64,000 nucleotides of DNA, from assembly GCA_003666485.1 (NCBI GenBank), contig CP032931.1, positions 2,914,001 through 2,978,000 of the forward strand, written 5' to 3'. Origin of the DNA: Levilactobacillus brevis. GTDB taxonomy: Bacteria > Bacillota > Bacilli > Lactobacillales > Lactobacillaceae. A model generated the notes under the pieces. That model was not told the DNA's origin and did not search any database. It worked only from the letters and a program-made list of their open reading frames with translations. The translations under genes and the position numbers were made by a program. Below are positions 9,001 to 17,355 of this stretch, in pieces. Every line of letters begins with the position of its first letter. Positions within the stretch are counted from its first letter, which is position 1.

Positions 9001-9933
9001 CTATTCTTCTTGGTCAAAATTCTTTACCCAGTTGTGTAGATCAATGCTGGCCTGGTGTCGGTTCACTTCCGCCCAGGTATAGGGAAAATAGTTTTTCCAA
9101 ATATCATCTGTAAAAGCCGCTTCGTAAGGTTCCAATTGTGGGACCACCGTCCGATCTGGCTTTAGCAGGTTAGCAATGATTTCAAGACCAACTGTTAAGA
9201 AACAAGTAGTCACAATCTTGCCAGATTCATTGGTGACAAACCCATTTTCATCACCGTTCAGGAAAGAAAAGACATCTCGTTCGACTTCTTCTAGCTTCCG
9301 TTTTTGTTGGACCTTGTAGATATTCCATTCATTCAGCGTTGGGTAATACAGCCAGAAGTAATAGTCTTGGAGAAACAGCGCATAGTTACCAGAAAATTTC
9401 GTTGCGGGTTGAATGTCTGGACCCGATGCCCGTGAAAATACCGAAGTCGTATCCAACAGATTTTCAATCGTCCCAAACGGATTTCCTTGCTTGATGAACA
9501 TCGACAGGTACCGCATTTGGCGGCGATATAGCGCAATGGCTTCTTCAGGAGTCATTGCCCGGACCGTCGTCAACGCTAAGGACAAATCGACCTTGTCAAT
9601 ATAGCGAATTAAATCGTCAGACAATTGCCCTGTTTCTCGCAAATGCATGACATTATTTTTGAATTTAGCCAAGAGTTTTTGCCGTTGATGATCATTGGGC
9701 AATTCGTCCTTGGGAAACGATCTAGCGTAGACATACGTGTCTCCAATTGAGGAATTCCAAGGAAGCTTCGAATGCAAGTAACACTTCATAGCTTCGGCTT
9801 GTGTCAACGGGTAGCTGGGAAAACTCTCAGTAGCATCGTCGTTCTTTTGCTGCTGCATTCTGTCCACTCCTTTATACACAAATAGGTAGTAACCTAATCC
9901 TGCCGCTAATAGTACACTGCTATACATATTCAA
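9001..9933 (-). CDS. Uncharacterised membrane-anchored protein
   Basis: I do not recognise this 310-residue protein. Residues 2-22 (NMYSSVLLAAGLGYYLFVYKG) form a single membrane anchor and the rest is hydrophilic with many aromatic residues. A region near residues 80-200 is rich in Tyr, Phe and Leu. No enzyme motif is visible. It is flanked by its own terminator and by the gltX terminator, so it is monocistronic. Its base composition is visibly more A/T-rich than addAB, like the neighbouring gltX-gadCB block. Confidence 0.7.
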   Translation of the reverse strand: MNMYSSVLLAAGLGYYLFVYKGVDRMQQQKNDDATESFPSYPLTQAEAMKCYLHSKLPWNSSIGDTYVYARSFPKDELPNDHQRQKLLAKFKNNVMHLRETGQLSDDLIRYIDKVDLSLALTTVRAMTPEEAIALYRRQMRYLSMFIKQGNPFGTIENLLDTTSVFSRASGPDIQPATKFSGNYALFLQDYYFWLYYPTLNEWNIYKVQQKRKLEEVERDVFSFLNGDENGFVTNESGKIVTTCFLTVGLEIIANLLKPDRTVVPQLEPYEAAFTDDIWKNYFPYTWAEVNRHQASIDLHNWVKNFDQEE

Positions 9934-10057
9934 AGCTCCCTTCTATAATTTGTTATCTAATACGATACACCAAACTGTCCAAAAATAAAGTAAAGCCCGT
10001 TATTTTTTTAAAGTTCAATCGTAATTTTACTTAAGTATCCGCTTATTTGCCCAGCAC

Positions 10058-10104
10058 AAAAAAGGGTAATCCCGTCAAAAAATCTAACGGCATTACCCTT
10101 TTTT
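10058..10104 (-). terminator. Terminator after gltX
   Basis: AAAAAAGGGTAAT pairs perfectly with ATTACCCTTTTTT around a loop with an inner CCGT/ACGG pair. It lies 25 bases after the gltX stop and closes the gadC-gadB-gltX unit. It could work in both directions. Confidence 0.85.
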
Positions 10105-10128
10105 ATTCTTCCTGAAAGAAGCTGAAGC

Positions 10129-11640
10129 TTACAATGCTGAAATTGCTTTATTCAGCAAGGCAATAATCGTGCTAGTTGAGTAGAGTTGAAGAATTTCATT
10201 GATTTGCGGTGCCGATTGCGACCCCGTAAATGAAACGTTCAATGGGAAGTAGAGGTTCCGGCCCTTAACCCCCGTATCTACGCTAACATCTTTGATGATT
10301 TGGTTAAAATCACGAGCAACCACATCTTCTTGTAACGCTTGAACATGGCTCCTGAAGCTCTTCAATACTGCTAGTGTTTCGTCTCTGTCAAATTGATTGA
10401 GTTGACTGTAATCAATCTCTTCGTCCAGAATATTCGAGTACCAAACAATCTTCTTCATAATTTGACTCAGTTGATAAACTTCTGATTGATAGATCTTGCA
10501 AATTTGCTTTGTAAATCCACGTAAGTCAGGCAACTGTAAGCCTTGAACTTGCTTAGCAATATCTGTTTGACCTTCATCTACCAGGTTCAACACCCGATCC
10601 GTCATATCATCTAAATCAAGTTTCTTAATGTACTCCGCGTTTGTCCAATCCAATTTGTTTTGATCAAAGTAAGCTGGCGACTTCGACATCCGACTAGGAT
10701 CATACAATTTAATTAACTCTTCCCGTGAGAAGATTTCCTTTTCACCAACTGGTGACCAACCTAAGAAAGCAATAAAGTTAAAGATTGCTTCGCTCAAGTA
10801 GCCTTGGTTCTTGTATTGGCTAATAAATTGCAGGGTTTCCTTGTCTCGCTTACTTAACTTCTTTCGCGTCTTTGGATTGTAAATCAACGTAATGTGGCCA
10901 AAGTTAGGCGGTGTGATTCCCAAAGCTTCGTATACGGCGATTTGCTTAGGCGTGTTCGCAATGTGGTCATCCCCACGTAAGACATCCGTGATATCCATCA
11001 AGTAGTCGTCAATAACAACAGCAAAGTTGTAGGTCGGCATCCCATTACTCTTTTCAATAATGAAGTCACCACCCATGTTGTCAGAGTTAAATGACACATG
11101 TCCCTTGATGATATCGTCCCACGCGTATTCATGATTGGCAGGCATGTGCAGGCGAACACTTGGCTTCAGTCCTTGTGCTTCTGCAGCTTGTTGTTCGGCT
11201 TCACTCTTGCCATACCAACGGCCATCATAATGCGGTGCTTCGCCTTTGGCGCGTTGTGCGTCCCGCATTTCCGTTAATTCTTCTTCGGTTGCGTAGTCCT
11301 TGTAAGCCAGTCCCTGATCCAATAGCTGTTTAATGTAACGGTGATAGAGGTCTTTTCTCTCGGTTTGGTGATAAGGCGCATACTTAGGATTAGGCTTATC
11401 TGGCCCTTCATCCCAGTCGATCCCTAGCCAATGCAAGTTTTCAATTTGGCTATCTTCACCATGTGGTACATTCCGCTTAACATCAGTATCTTCAATCCGT
11501 AGCACCATCGTTCCGTTGTAGTGACGCGCAAACAAATAGTTAAACAAGGCGGATTGGGCGTTACCGATATGCAGGAAACCAGTTGGACTGGGGGCATATC
11601 TCACCCGTACGTTCTTTCTCAATCCTGAATTTTCACTCAC
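10129..11640 (-). CDS. gltX: Glutamyl-tRNA synthetase
   Basis: This 503-residue class I synthetase charges tRNA-Glu. In bacteria without GlnRS it also charges tRNA-Gln for later amidation. The HIGH-type motif is [16 protein letters not shown] (about residues 15-30). The KMSKS-type motif is [11 protein letters not shown] (about 258-268). The anticodon-binding C-terminal half is complete. It lies 65 bases after gadB with no terminator between, so it probably shares the gad transcript, as reported for L. brevis. Genes for tRNA-Glu and tRNA-Gln lie 5 kb away on the same strand. Confidence 0.96.
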   Translation of the reverse strand: MSENSGLRKNVRVRYAPSPTGFLHIGNAQSALFNYLFARHYNGTMVLRIEDTDVKRNVPHGEDSQIENLHWLGIDWDEGPDKPNPKYAPYHQTERKDLYHRYIKQLLDQGLAYKDYATEEELTEMRDAQRAKGEAPHYDGRWYGKSEAEQQAAEAQGLKPSVRLHMPANHEYAWDDIIKGHVSFNSDNMGGDFIIEKSNGMPTYNFAVVIDDYLMDITDVLRGDDHIANTPKQIAVYEALGITPPNFGHITLIYNPKTRKKLSKRDKETLQFISQYKNQGYLSEAIFNFIAFLGWSPVGEKEIFSREELIKLYDPSRMSKSPAYFDQNKLDWTNAEYIKKLDLDDMTDRVLNLVDEGQTDIAKQVQGLQLPDLRGFTKQICKIYQSEVYQLSQIMKKIVWYSNILDEEIDYSQLNQFDRDETLAVLKSFRSHVQALQEDVVARDFNQIIKDVSVDTGVKGRNLYFPLNVSFTGSQSAPQINEILQLYSTSTIIALLNKAISAL

Positions 11641-11705
11641 ACTAATTCCTCCTCTATGCTCTTACATTTACTAACTATTATTCAAGTGCTGGCTTAGCTT
11701 AAAAC

Positions 11706-13151
11706 TTAGTTGTGAACTGTCGTCTTGTTATCAGTATCCGCATTAGCGGCATCTTCTGTACCAAAACTGTGATTCAACCCATCAATAGCTAACTTCAAGT
11801 CATCCAAGAAATCATCCGCAATCGTCATGGTCATTGAAGGCCGTACAACGATCCGACTGATGGTAACATCGTCACGGTTCTTTGGTAGTGGGTAGGCAGG
11901 TACTTGCCAACCGTACTTAGCTAATTCAGATTCCAAATCATACAACGTCCACTTAACATTAGCGTCATCAGCTAATTTCCAGCAATTGATTGGTAATTGT
12001 GAACCGTCGACTAAAATGTCAAAGATCCCGAATTTCTTTAAAGCATCGGTCAGTTTCAGAGAAACCTTCCGAACATTTTGCATAATAGCCTTGTACCCAT
12101 CTTTACCGAACCGGATAAAGTTGTAGTATTGTGCACTAATATGCGCCCCACTGTGGGAGAAGTTAATGGCAATGGAGTCAACCGTCTTGCCTAAGTATGG
12201 AACTTGGAAACGCATTTCTTCTGGCAGCGTATCAGCATTGTTGTGACGCCATACGATCCACCCTAAACCAGGGTAAACCATGCCGTACTTGTGACCAGAA
12301 ACGTTGATTGAAACAACGTTCTTCAGACGGAAGTCCCAAGGCTTGAACCCGTCAACGAATGGGGCAAATAACCCACCGAAGGCAGCATCCACGTGAATGT
12401 GTACAGGCATTACGGCAGTCTTGTTGTACTCAGTAACTAATTGATCCAAGGTTTGGATATCATCAACTGAGCCAGTGTACGTAATCCCTTCAATACCGAT
12501 AATACCAATAGTATTTTCATCAACATAACCCATAACACTATCCATATCCAAAGATACTTGATCACCGTTGATTGGCACTTGACGCATTTCAACGTTCCAG
12601 TACGTGCAGAACTTTTCCCAAACAACTTGGTAACCAGACATGATAACCAAGTTTGGCTTGTGGGTGTGTAAGTCATCAATGTCAAAGCCTAAGTCCTTGG
12701 CACGGTGCTTCCAACTGTGTAGTAAGGCCAAGCCACCTAACATGCAACCTTCAGAAGACCCAACTGTCGAAGTCCCGATAAAGTCATCGTAGATCTTTTC
12801 GCTTTCAGGAATGCCCCAAAGGTGAGCAATCATGCTAACACAGTAGTTTTCCATGGCCGCCGTCTTAGGGTACTCGGACTTGTCAATCGCGTTCGTGTTC
12901 AACGCGTTCTTCATTAATTCATCTGCTTGTGGTTCCATTTGCGTGGTGCAGAACGTTGCCAAGTTTTGGTTGGCTTTTGCTTCGTTCAACCGGTAGTGTT
13001 CTACCAATTGTGCGGCAACATCCGGTGCCATTGGGTGCTCTGGCAACGTGTTCGTTGGCAATGACTTGCCGGCTTCAACGCTACCTAAGAACGTCTTTTC
13101 TAAATCAACATCACTGATAATCTGCTGCGTTTCCTGATCCTGTTTAGTCAT
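11706..13151 (-). CDS. gadB: Glutamate decarboxylase
   Basis: This PLP enzyme converts glutamate and a proton to GABA and CO2, which raises internal pH. The 481-residue protein shows group II decarboxylase features: the HVDAAFGG motif (about residue 247) and the PLP lysine in NVSGHKYGMVYPGLGW (about 279). The C-terminal segment carries a conserved-looking His tail (TTVHN). The start at 13151 has no Shine-Dalgarno within 12 bases. The only strong one (GGAGG, 13188-13192) is 36 bases away, beyond a hairpin and a nine-codon frame. It is co-transcribed with gadC. Confidence 0.96.
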   Translation of the reverse strand: MTKQDQETQQIISDVDLEKTFLGSVEAGKSLPTNTLPEHPMAPDVAAQLVEHYRLNEAKANQNLATFCTTQMEPQADELMKNALNTNAIDKSEYPKTAAMENYCVSMIAHLWGIPESEKIYDDFIGTSTVGSSEGCMLGGLALLHSWKHRAKDLGFDIDDLHTHKPNLVIMSGYQVVWEKFCTYWNVEMRQVPINGDQVSLDMDSVMGYVDENTIGIIGIEGITYTGSVDDIQTLDQLVTEYNKTAVMPVHIHVDAAFGGLFAPFVDGFKPWDFRLKNVVSINVSGHKYGMVYPGLGWIVWRHNNADTLPEEMRFQVPYLGKTVDSIAINFSHSGAHISAQYYNFIRFGKDGYKAIMQNVRKVSLKLTDALKKFGIFDILVDGSQLPINCWKLADDANVKWTLYDLESELAKYGWQVPAYPLPKNRDDVTISRIVVRPSMTMTIADDFLDDLKLAIDGLNHSFGTEDAANADTDNKTTVHN

Positions 13152-13192
13152 AATGTGTTGTCATACCTAGCATGCAGGTATGGCTTACCTCC
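13144..13192 (-). promoter_or_regulatory. Unusual gadB translation leader: Shine-Dalgarno, hairpin and mini-ORF
   Basis: TAAGGAGGT sits at 13187-13195. Between it and the gadB ATG (13151) lies a perfect 7-bp stem CATACCT/AGGTATG (13162-13182). The loop contains an ATG at 13173 that opens MLGMTTHYD and stops at 13144, overlapping the gadB start as ATGACTAA. Either the hairpin shortens the spacing to about 15 bases, or the small peptide is translated and couples to gadB. Confidence 0.6.
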
Positions 13193-13210
13193 TTAATAAA
13201 TATATTTAGC

Positions 13211-14716
13211 TTACTTAGTTTCCTTTTCCAATGATTCATCCGCTGCGACACCTGGTACTTCATCAACATTGATACCCAATTGATTAGCCCACCGTTCATG
13301 GAACCGATACAGAATAAATGGTAAGACCAGCATAACCACGAACGCACTAATCAAGAGAATTGAGTACGTATGCTTGGACGCTAGTGACAAATCAGCTGGT
13401 GGGAAGAAAGTAACGACAAATCCAAAGGCTGACAAAATAAATCCTAAACCACCGTAAACGATCCGTAAGGTACTTGACTTAGAAGCCACAAAGCTTCGGT
13501 GAAGATCCTTGTAACGGAACTGTAAGACTAAGTAACTGATGAACATCAGCATGTACATCAAGGTGTACAGTGCCACCGTCAGACTCATAGCGATTTGGAA
13601 GGAAAGGCTCGACTTATTCCCCCCAGCACCAAAGGTCAACAGTGCACCAACGATAGAAACAATTACCCCTTGAAGAATCATGACATTGGTTTCAATGCCA
13701 TACTTATTGGCCTTAGAGAACCGTGGTGGTAAGTAACCCGCCTTAGCGGCTTCAAACATCCCGGAGTTTGGACCAACTACCCAGCTGCTAATTTCACCAA
13801 GAACACCAACAGCCAGTAAGAATCCAGTTAATTTTTCAACAAAGACGACGCTGACGCCGTAATCTTTAACCAATGCACCGTACGCGTAAACGATCCCGTT
13901 GCTCAATTGAATTTGATCGTTAGGAATCGTCATGGCAATTGCCATACTACCGATAATATCGGAGCAAATAGCGGCGATTGCCAAGGCCATCATAACCTTC
14001 GGGTAGACGCTAGGCTTGTCCAAGTCCTTAACGTGAGGTGCAGAACCTTCTGCCCCCGCAAACGCTAGGATGAATGGCACAAACCCAACTAACACACTAC
14101 CGCTCCAATTCTTAGGCAGAATCGTGTGTACGTTAACATCGATCATGGTTGGATTGCCTTTAACTAAATACATAATGAATAAGAAGAGCAAGAAGAAAAC
14201 AGGAATAATAACGCCCAACGTGAAGCACCATTGTGCAATCTTACCAGTAACACTTGTCCCTCTTTGTTGCAGAGCAATCAATCCCCAGAGAATAACCATC
14301 ATCAAAATAAATTTGACGAGCGGATTATCTGTGATGATTGGCAACCCAAACGTTACGGAGAAACAACCGATAATGAAGTACATCATCGTGTTCATACCCA
14401 CCGTAATGTGAATCCATTGATAGAACAATGCCGACCAACCAGCGCGTTCACCTAACATATTCCGTGACCAAGTAAAGATACCACCTTTACTCCAGCCATC
14501 GATAGAGGCCATTTCCCCTGAAGTTCTCGTTACTGGTAAAAACCAGAGAATCCCAGCTAGGAAGAGGTAAAAGAACGCTGTCGGTCCTTGCTTAGCAAAT
14601 GCCGCAAATCCGTAAACCGTCATGACCATGGAGGTAGTCATTGAAAATAACTGGAACCCAGTTATCCGGTTAGCTTTTTGCGTATCAATCTGCTGTCCAG
14701 ACTTATTTTCATCCAC
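13211..14716 (-). CDS. gadC: Glutamate/GABA antiporter
   Basis: GadC imports glutamate and exports GABA, completing the acid-resistance cycle with GadB. The protein of about 501 residues has around 12 membrane segments (for example FQLFSMTTSMVMTVYGFAAFA near the N-terminus) and a cytoplasmic charged tail. I prefer the GTG at 14716, because GAAGGGA lies 9 bases upstream. The TTG at 14725 touches that ribosome binding site. The upstream 100 bases carry a cre site, two direct repeats and a 16-base palindrome. It is followed by gadB after a 59-base gap. Confidence 0.93.
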   Translation of the reverse strand: MDENKSGQQIDTQKANRITGFQLFSMTTSMVMTVYGFAAFAKQGPTAFFYLFLAGILWFLPVTRTSGEMASIDGWSKGGIFTWSRNMLGERAGWSALFYQWIHITVGMNTMMYFIIGCFSVTFGLPIITDNPLVKFILMMVILWGLIALQQRGTSVTGKIAQWCFTLGVIIPVFFLLFLFIMYLVKGNPTMIDVNVHTILPKNWSGSVLVGFVPFILAFAGAEGSAPHVKDLDKPSVYPKVMMALAIAAICSDIIGSMAIAMTIPNDQIQLSNGIVYAYGALVKDYGVSVVFVEKLTGFLLAVGVLGEISSWVVGPNSGMFEAAKAGYLPPRFSKANKYGIETNVMILQGVIVSIVGALLTFGAGGNKSSLSFQIAMSLTVALYTLMYMLMFISYLVLQFRYKDLHRSFVASKSSTLRIVYGGLGFILSAFGFVVTFFPPADLSLASKHTYSILLISAFVVMLVLPFILYRFHERWANQLGINVDEVPGVAADESLEKETK

Positions 14717-14739
14717 TTTGTACAATCCCTTCGCATCAA

Positions 14740-14776
14740 ATTGAAACGATTGACCGTCTCGCCATTGAAACGATTG
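14740..14776 (-). promoter_or_regulatory. Tandem ATTGAAACGATTG repeats upstream of gadC
   Basis: ATTGAAACGATTG occurs at 14740-14752 and again at 14764-14776, 24 bases apart. A degenerate inverted copy lies in the adjoining cre. The repeats sit between the cre and the gadC ribosome binding site. They may be regulator half-sites. Confidence 0.5.
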
Positions 14777-14789
14777 TTAGCGTTTTCAA
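14774..14789 (-). promoter_or_regulatory. cre site (CcpA) upstream of gadC
   Basis: TTGTTAGCGTTTTCAA matches the consensus WTGNNARCGNWWWCAW at every position. It lies about 60 bases upstream of the gadC start. Carbon catabolite control of the gad operon is inferred. Confidence 0.7.
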
Positions 14790-14801
14790 TTTGAATATTG
14801 A

Positions 14802-14817
14802 ATACTCGGCCGAGTAT
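14802..14817. promoter_or_regulatory. Perfect 16-base palindrome between gadR-like gene and gadC
   Basis: ATACTCGGCCGAGTAT is self-complementary over 16 bases and lies 85 bases upstream of gadC. This size and symmetry suit a TetR-family dimer, and the adjacent gene encodes one. Confidence 0.6.
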
Positions 14818-14926
14818 CGAAGATTACCCACAAAACCAGTTTGCAGATAGTTATTTTGTTAACAAGTTCAGGGTAATCCCCCGGCCCAAAATAGAGAATA
14901 GACAGTGAATGTGTTATGTATAAGAG

Positions 14927-15517
14927 TTAGACAGATAATACTTGTTGTTTAAATAATGTCAGTGCTTCATCGCTTATGCCATCAAACAGTGTACCCATTT
15001 GTTGCCTACTGACTTTACTGACACTTTCAACCAATATTGCTGGATTCTCTCGTAACCCATCGCGAAACCAGTTGCGGACTATACCTTGTAGCCCATATTC
15101 AAATAACAACAACCCAGACTGATCCTTAATTCTCAGCTGGGGACACACCTGCTGCAACGATTTTGTTAATTTAGTAACAATCAAATCGATGACTTGCAAG
15201 ATAAAATCGTCCCCATACGAATACGCATGCGATTCACTAATGTGCTGAAAGAAGTTCTGATGCGTATCAATGTAGCGGAACAAACTTAGATATAACTCTA
15301 ACCAATTAGCAGCCGTAACTTCTCCCACTAAGCGATTGGCATCCTGATACAGCTGATACTGCAAGCAGTCATACTTATCTTGAAAGTGGTAATAAAAAGT
15401 TTGCCGATTTACATGACTTTCTAAAACCAATCGTTTAACTGTGATTGCGTCAAATTGTTCATCTGAAGCCATTTTTTGTAGCGTCGCCCCCAGAATGTCC
15501 TTCGTTCTTGATTCCAT
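14927..15517 (-). CDS. TetR-family regulator next to gadC (DhaS-like)
   Basis: This 196-residue regulator has a TetR helix-turn-helix at about residues 20-50 (TVKRLVLESHVNRQTFYYHF). Its ligand domain resembles the DhaS branch by feel of sequence. It is encoded directly upstream of gadC in the same direction, the position usually named gadR in L. brevis. The palindrome at 14802-14817 is a likely binding site. Whether it activates or represses cannot be read from sequence. No ribosome binding site stronger than GAGATGAGGG is seen before the ATG. Confidence 0.85.
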   Translation of the reverse strand: MESRTKDILGATLQKMASDEQFDAITVKRLVLESHVNRQTFYYHFQDKYDCLQYQLYQDANRLVGEVTAANWLELYLSLFRYIDTHQNFFQHISESHAYSYGDDFILQVIDLIVTKLTKSLQQVCPQLRIKDQSGLLLFEYGLQGIVRNWFRDGLRENPAILVESVSKVSRQQMGTLFDGISDEALTLFKQQVLSV

Positions 15518-15720
15518 ACCCTCATCTCCATTTCCATAGGTTGCTCCAAGGTCAATTTTGCCCCGTGGCTATTCAATTTAGTATAGACACATTTGATGAT
15601 TTGTATAGGATACTGGCTAAAATGAATTAACTCGGATAATTTTCACATTTTTTAGTAGTTTTTGGAAAAACTATCACCCCATAACGTCATCTCAGTTGTT
15701 AGCCAACCGTAAACCTGCGT

Positions 15721-15769
15721 AAAAAGCCGGTTTGCTTTCAAATGATTCTTGAAAACTAACCGGCTTTTT
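15721..15769. terminator. Bidirectional-looking terminator after the GNAT gene
   Basis: AAAAAGCCGGTT pairs with AACCGGCTTTTT, with an inner TTTCAA/TTGAAA stem. It lies about 28 bases after the GNAT stop at 15797 on the minus strand. Confidence 0.8.
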
Positions 15770-15796
15770 AAACTAAAATATGTCGAATTTTATAAA

Positions 15797-16360
15797 TTAA
15801 TCAACTAATGACTCACTAAATTGTTTTTGATGAACATTAGTGTTTAACCGTTCATAGGCGAAATTGTTTGTATGTGGTTTCCCAATTGCTGTCAAATTGA
15901 CCGTTCCAATTTGGGTGAAGCCACACTTCTTAATGATGTGTTGCATCGCCTTATTTTGTGGATGGGTATCAATCCGCACACTCGCAAAGTGATCTGACTT
16001 TTCAATTTCCTTCAATATTTGACGGATCAAATTTTCAGCCACGCCCTCGCCATGATGCTCAGTCGACACCATCACGCGATGAATCGCTAAATACGCCGAG
16101 CCATCTGTCAGCCATTGTCCTGTCATAATTTGCTGATAGGTTGGATCAAGGCCTGGAACGACTGCCGCTGCACCTAAAATCTGATTTGCTTGTACCAACA
16201 CGTAGGTGTGCTGGTGCTGTATGTCGGCGACTAATGTTGCGGTCTTAGGATAGACTCCTTGCCATTGATCAATTCCTTGCGCCGCTAAAAATTGCCTACC
16301 ATCCCCAACCATCTTTAAAATTTGTGGTAAGTCGTTCATTTGTGCTTGTCTTAACAGCAT
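15797..16360 (-). CDS. GNAT-family N-acetyltransferase
   Basis: The 187-residue protein has GNAT signatures: acetyl-CoA-loop region STEHHGEGVAENLIRQILKE (about residues 96-115) and the following RIDTHPQNKAMQHIIKKCGFTQIG. The substrate is not predictable. It is a single gene between the tRNA terminator and its own terminator. The Shine-Dalgarno GAAGGTGG lies before the ATG. Confidence 0.85.
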   Translation of the reverse strand: MLLRQAQMNDLPQILKMVGDGRQFLAAQGIDQWQGVYPKTATLVADIQHQHTYVLVQANQILGAAAVVPGLDPTYQQIMTGQWLTDGSAYLAIHRVMVSTEHHGEGVAENLIRQILKEIEKSDHFASVRIDTHPQNKAMQHIIKKCGFTQIGTVNLTAIGKPHTNNFAYERLNTNVHQKQFSESLVD

Positions 16361-16380
16361 GCCAGCACCACCTTCTAATT

Positions 16381-16435
16381 TATTTTAAAAGGAGGTATCT
16401 GCACAATCCCTGACGCTTCGCAGATACCTCCTTTT
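16381..16435 (-). terminator. Terminator of the tRNA-Glu/tRNA-Gln unit
   Basis: A perfect 16-bp stem (AAAAGGAGGTATCTGC with GCAGATACCTCCTTTT) follows the tRNA-Gln 3' end within 4 bases and runs into a T/A-rich tail on the minus strand. Confidence 0.85.
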
Positions 16436-16438
16436 GAT

Positions 16439-16509
16439 TGGGCTAGCTGGATTCGAACCAACGCATGACGGGATCAAAACCCGTTGCCTTACCGCTTGGC
16501 TATAGCCCA
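16439..16509 (-). tRNA. tRNA-Gln (anticodon TTG)
   Basis: On the minus strand the 71-base cloverleaf has acceptor arms TGGGCTA/TAGCCCA, anticodon loop TTTTGAT (anticodon TTG) and T-loop GGTTCGAATCC. The CCA is not encoded. Confidence 0.95.
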
Positions 16510-16519
16510 AATATAAAAA

Positions 16520-16593
16520 TGACCCGTACGGGATTCGAACCCATGTTACCGCCGTGAAAGGGCGGTGTCTTAAACCACTTGACCAACGGGTCA
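16520..16593 (-). tRNA. tRNA-Glu (anticodon TTC)
   Basis: On the minus strand the 74-base cloverleaf has acceptor arms TGACCCG/CGGGTCA, anticodon loop CTTTCAC (anticodon TTC) and T-arm GGGTTCGAATCCC. It lies 10 bases before tRNA-Gln and is co-transcribed with it. Confidence 0.95.
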
Positions 16594-16684
16594 TACAAGT
16601 TTGTCAGCTAAGTTGTTCTTGCTTAACTCAACAAATACATTATGCGCCCGCTACTGCATTTCGTCATTATACAGAACGCTTGAT

Positions 16685-16712
16685 TTGTCAAAAGAACCAC
16701 TCCTTTTGACAA
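16685..16712. promoter_or_regulatory. Inverted repeat between the tRNA unit and the HTH gene
   Basis: TTGTCAAAAG and CTTTTGACAA form a perfect 10-base inverted repeat with an 8-base centre. Each arm contains a TTGACA-like -35 hexamer pointing outward. A TATAAT lies 14 bases from the arm on the tRNA side. It could be a shared divergent promoter or an operator of the HTH protein. Confidence 0.5.
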
Positions 16713-16791
16713 TACTGCTGAGTTGTCTAAGTCAATTTATCCCGGCCTCACCTACAATTAACTTATTCCCTTAGAAGAAAGGAAGCGCATA

Positions 16792-17325
16792 ATGGCACCC
16801 AATCAACTCTATTTATCTTTCAAAATCAGTCAGATTCGTCAACGCCGTTTTGCTGATAACTATTCACGCTTTACGCAGGAAATCATGACACTTACTGGAA
16901 AAAGTGTCGGTCGGGGTACGCTCATTCGTTGGGAAAGAGGGCAGTCCATTCCCCGACTTCCCTTCCTTATCGCTATTGCAGAATTAGGGGCGACTAGCTT
17001 GGACAACATGCTGAAACCTAGTTACGACCTCTCAACCACTGACGTTCCCCCGGAACTGTTGACACAACTGTCAATGGAGGGACTACAGGATGTTCCAGCG
17101 AAATTTTTTCAAATCCAAAATTATCCGCAAAAGCGTAGTGTTACTAAATTTTCTCGAGATATTTTTAATCAGTTTGGCTATCAGATTAGTACGACCAAAC
17201 TGGCCTATTGGATCAGTGGGGACCATCGCCCCAACCCGCTTTACCTCTATCCATTAGCCCACATGGCAGATATTTCCGTCGACGAACTACTTGTTCACCC
17301 TTATCCTTTGGACTTAAATCGATGA
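16792..17325 (+). CDS. Xre-like HTH protein with two tandem HTH-type segments
   Basis: The first 65 residues read as an Xre/Cro helix-turn-helix (GRGTLIRWERGQSIPRLPFLIAIAELG). Residues about 105-165 look like a second, diverged copy (FNQFGYQISTTKLAYWISGDHRPNPLYLYPLAHMADISVDELL). A two-headed regulator of 177 residues without a ligand domain is unusual. It lies 30 bases upstream of the B6 kinase gene on the same strand and may control that operon. The Shine-Dalgarno AAAGGAAG precedes the ATG. Confidence 0.75.
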   Translation: MAPNQLYLSFKISQIRQRRFADNYSRFTQEIMTLTGKSVGRGTLIRWERGQSIPRLPFLIAIAELGATSLDNMLKPSYDLSTTDVPPELLTQLSMEGLQDVPAKFFQIQNYPQKRSVTKFSRDIFNQFGYQISTTKLAYWISGDHRPNPLYLYPLAHMADISVDELLVHPYPLDLNR

Positions 17326-17355
17326 GGCATCTTTAAGTATTGGAGGTCTAAACTC

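Noticed and set aside
14726-14926. A T-box or amino-acid riboswitch before gadC
   Set aside because: No T-box sequence, specifier hairpin or antiterminator could be recognised; the region contains only short DNA palindromes and repeats.
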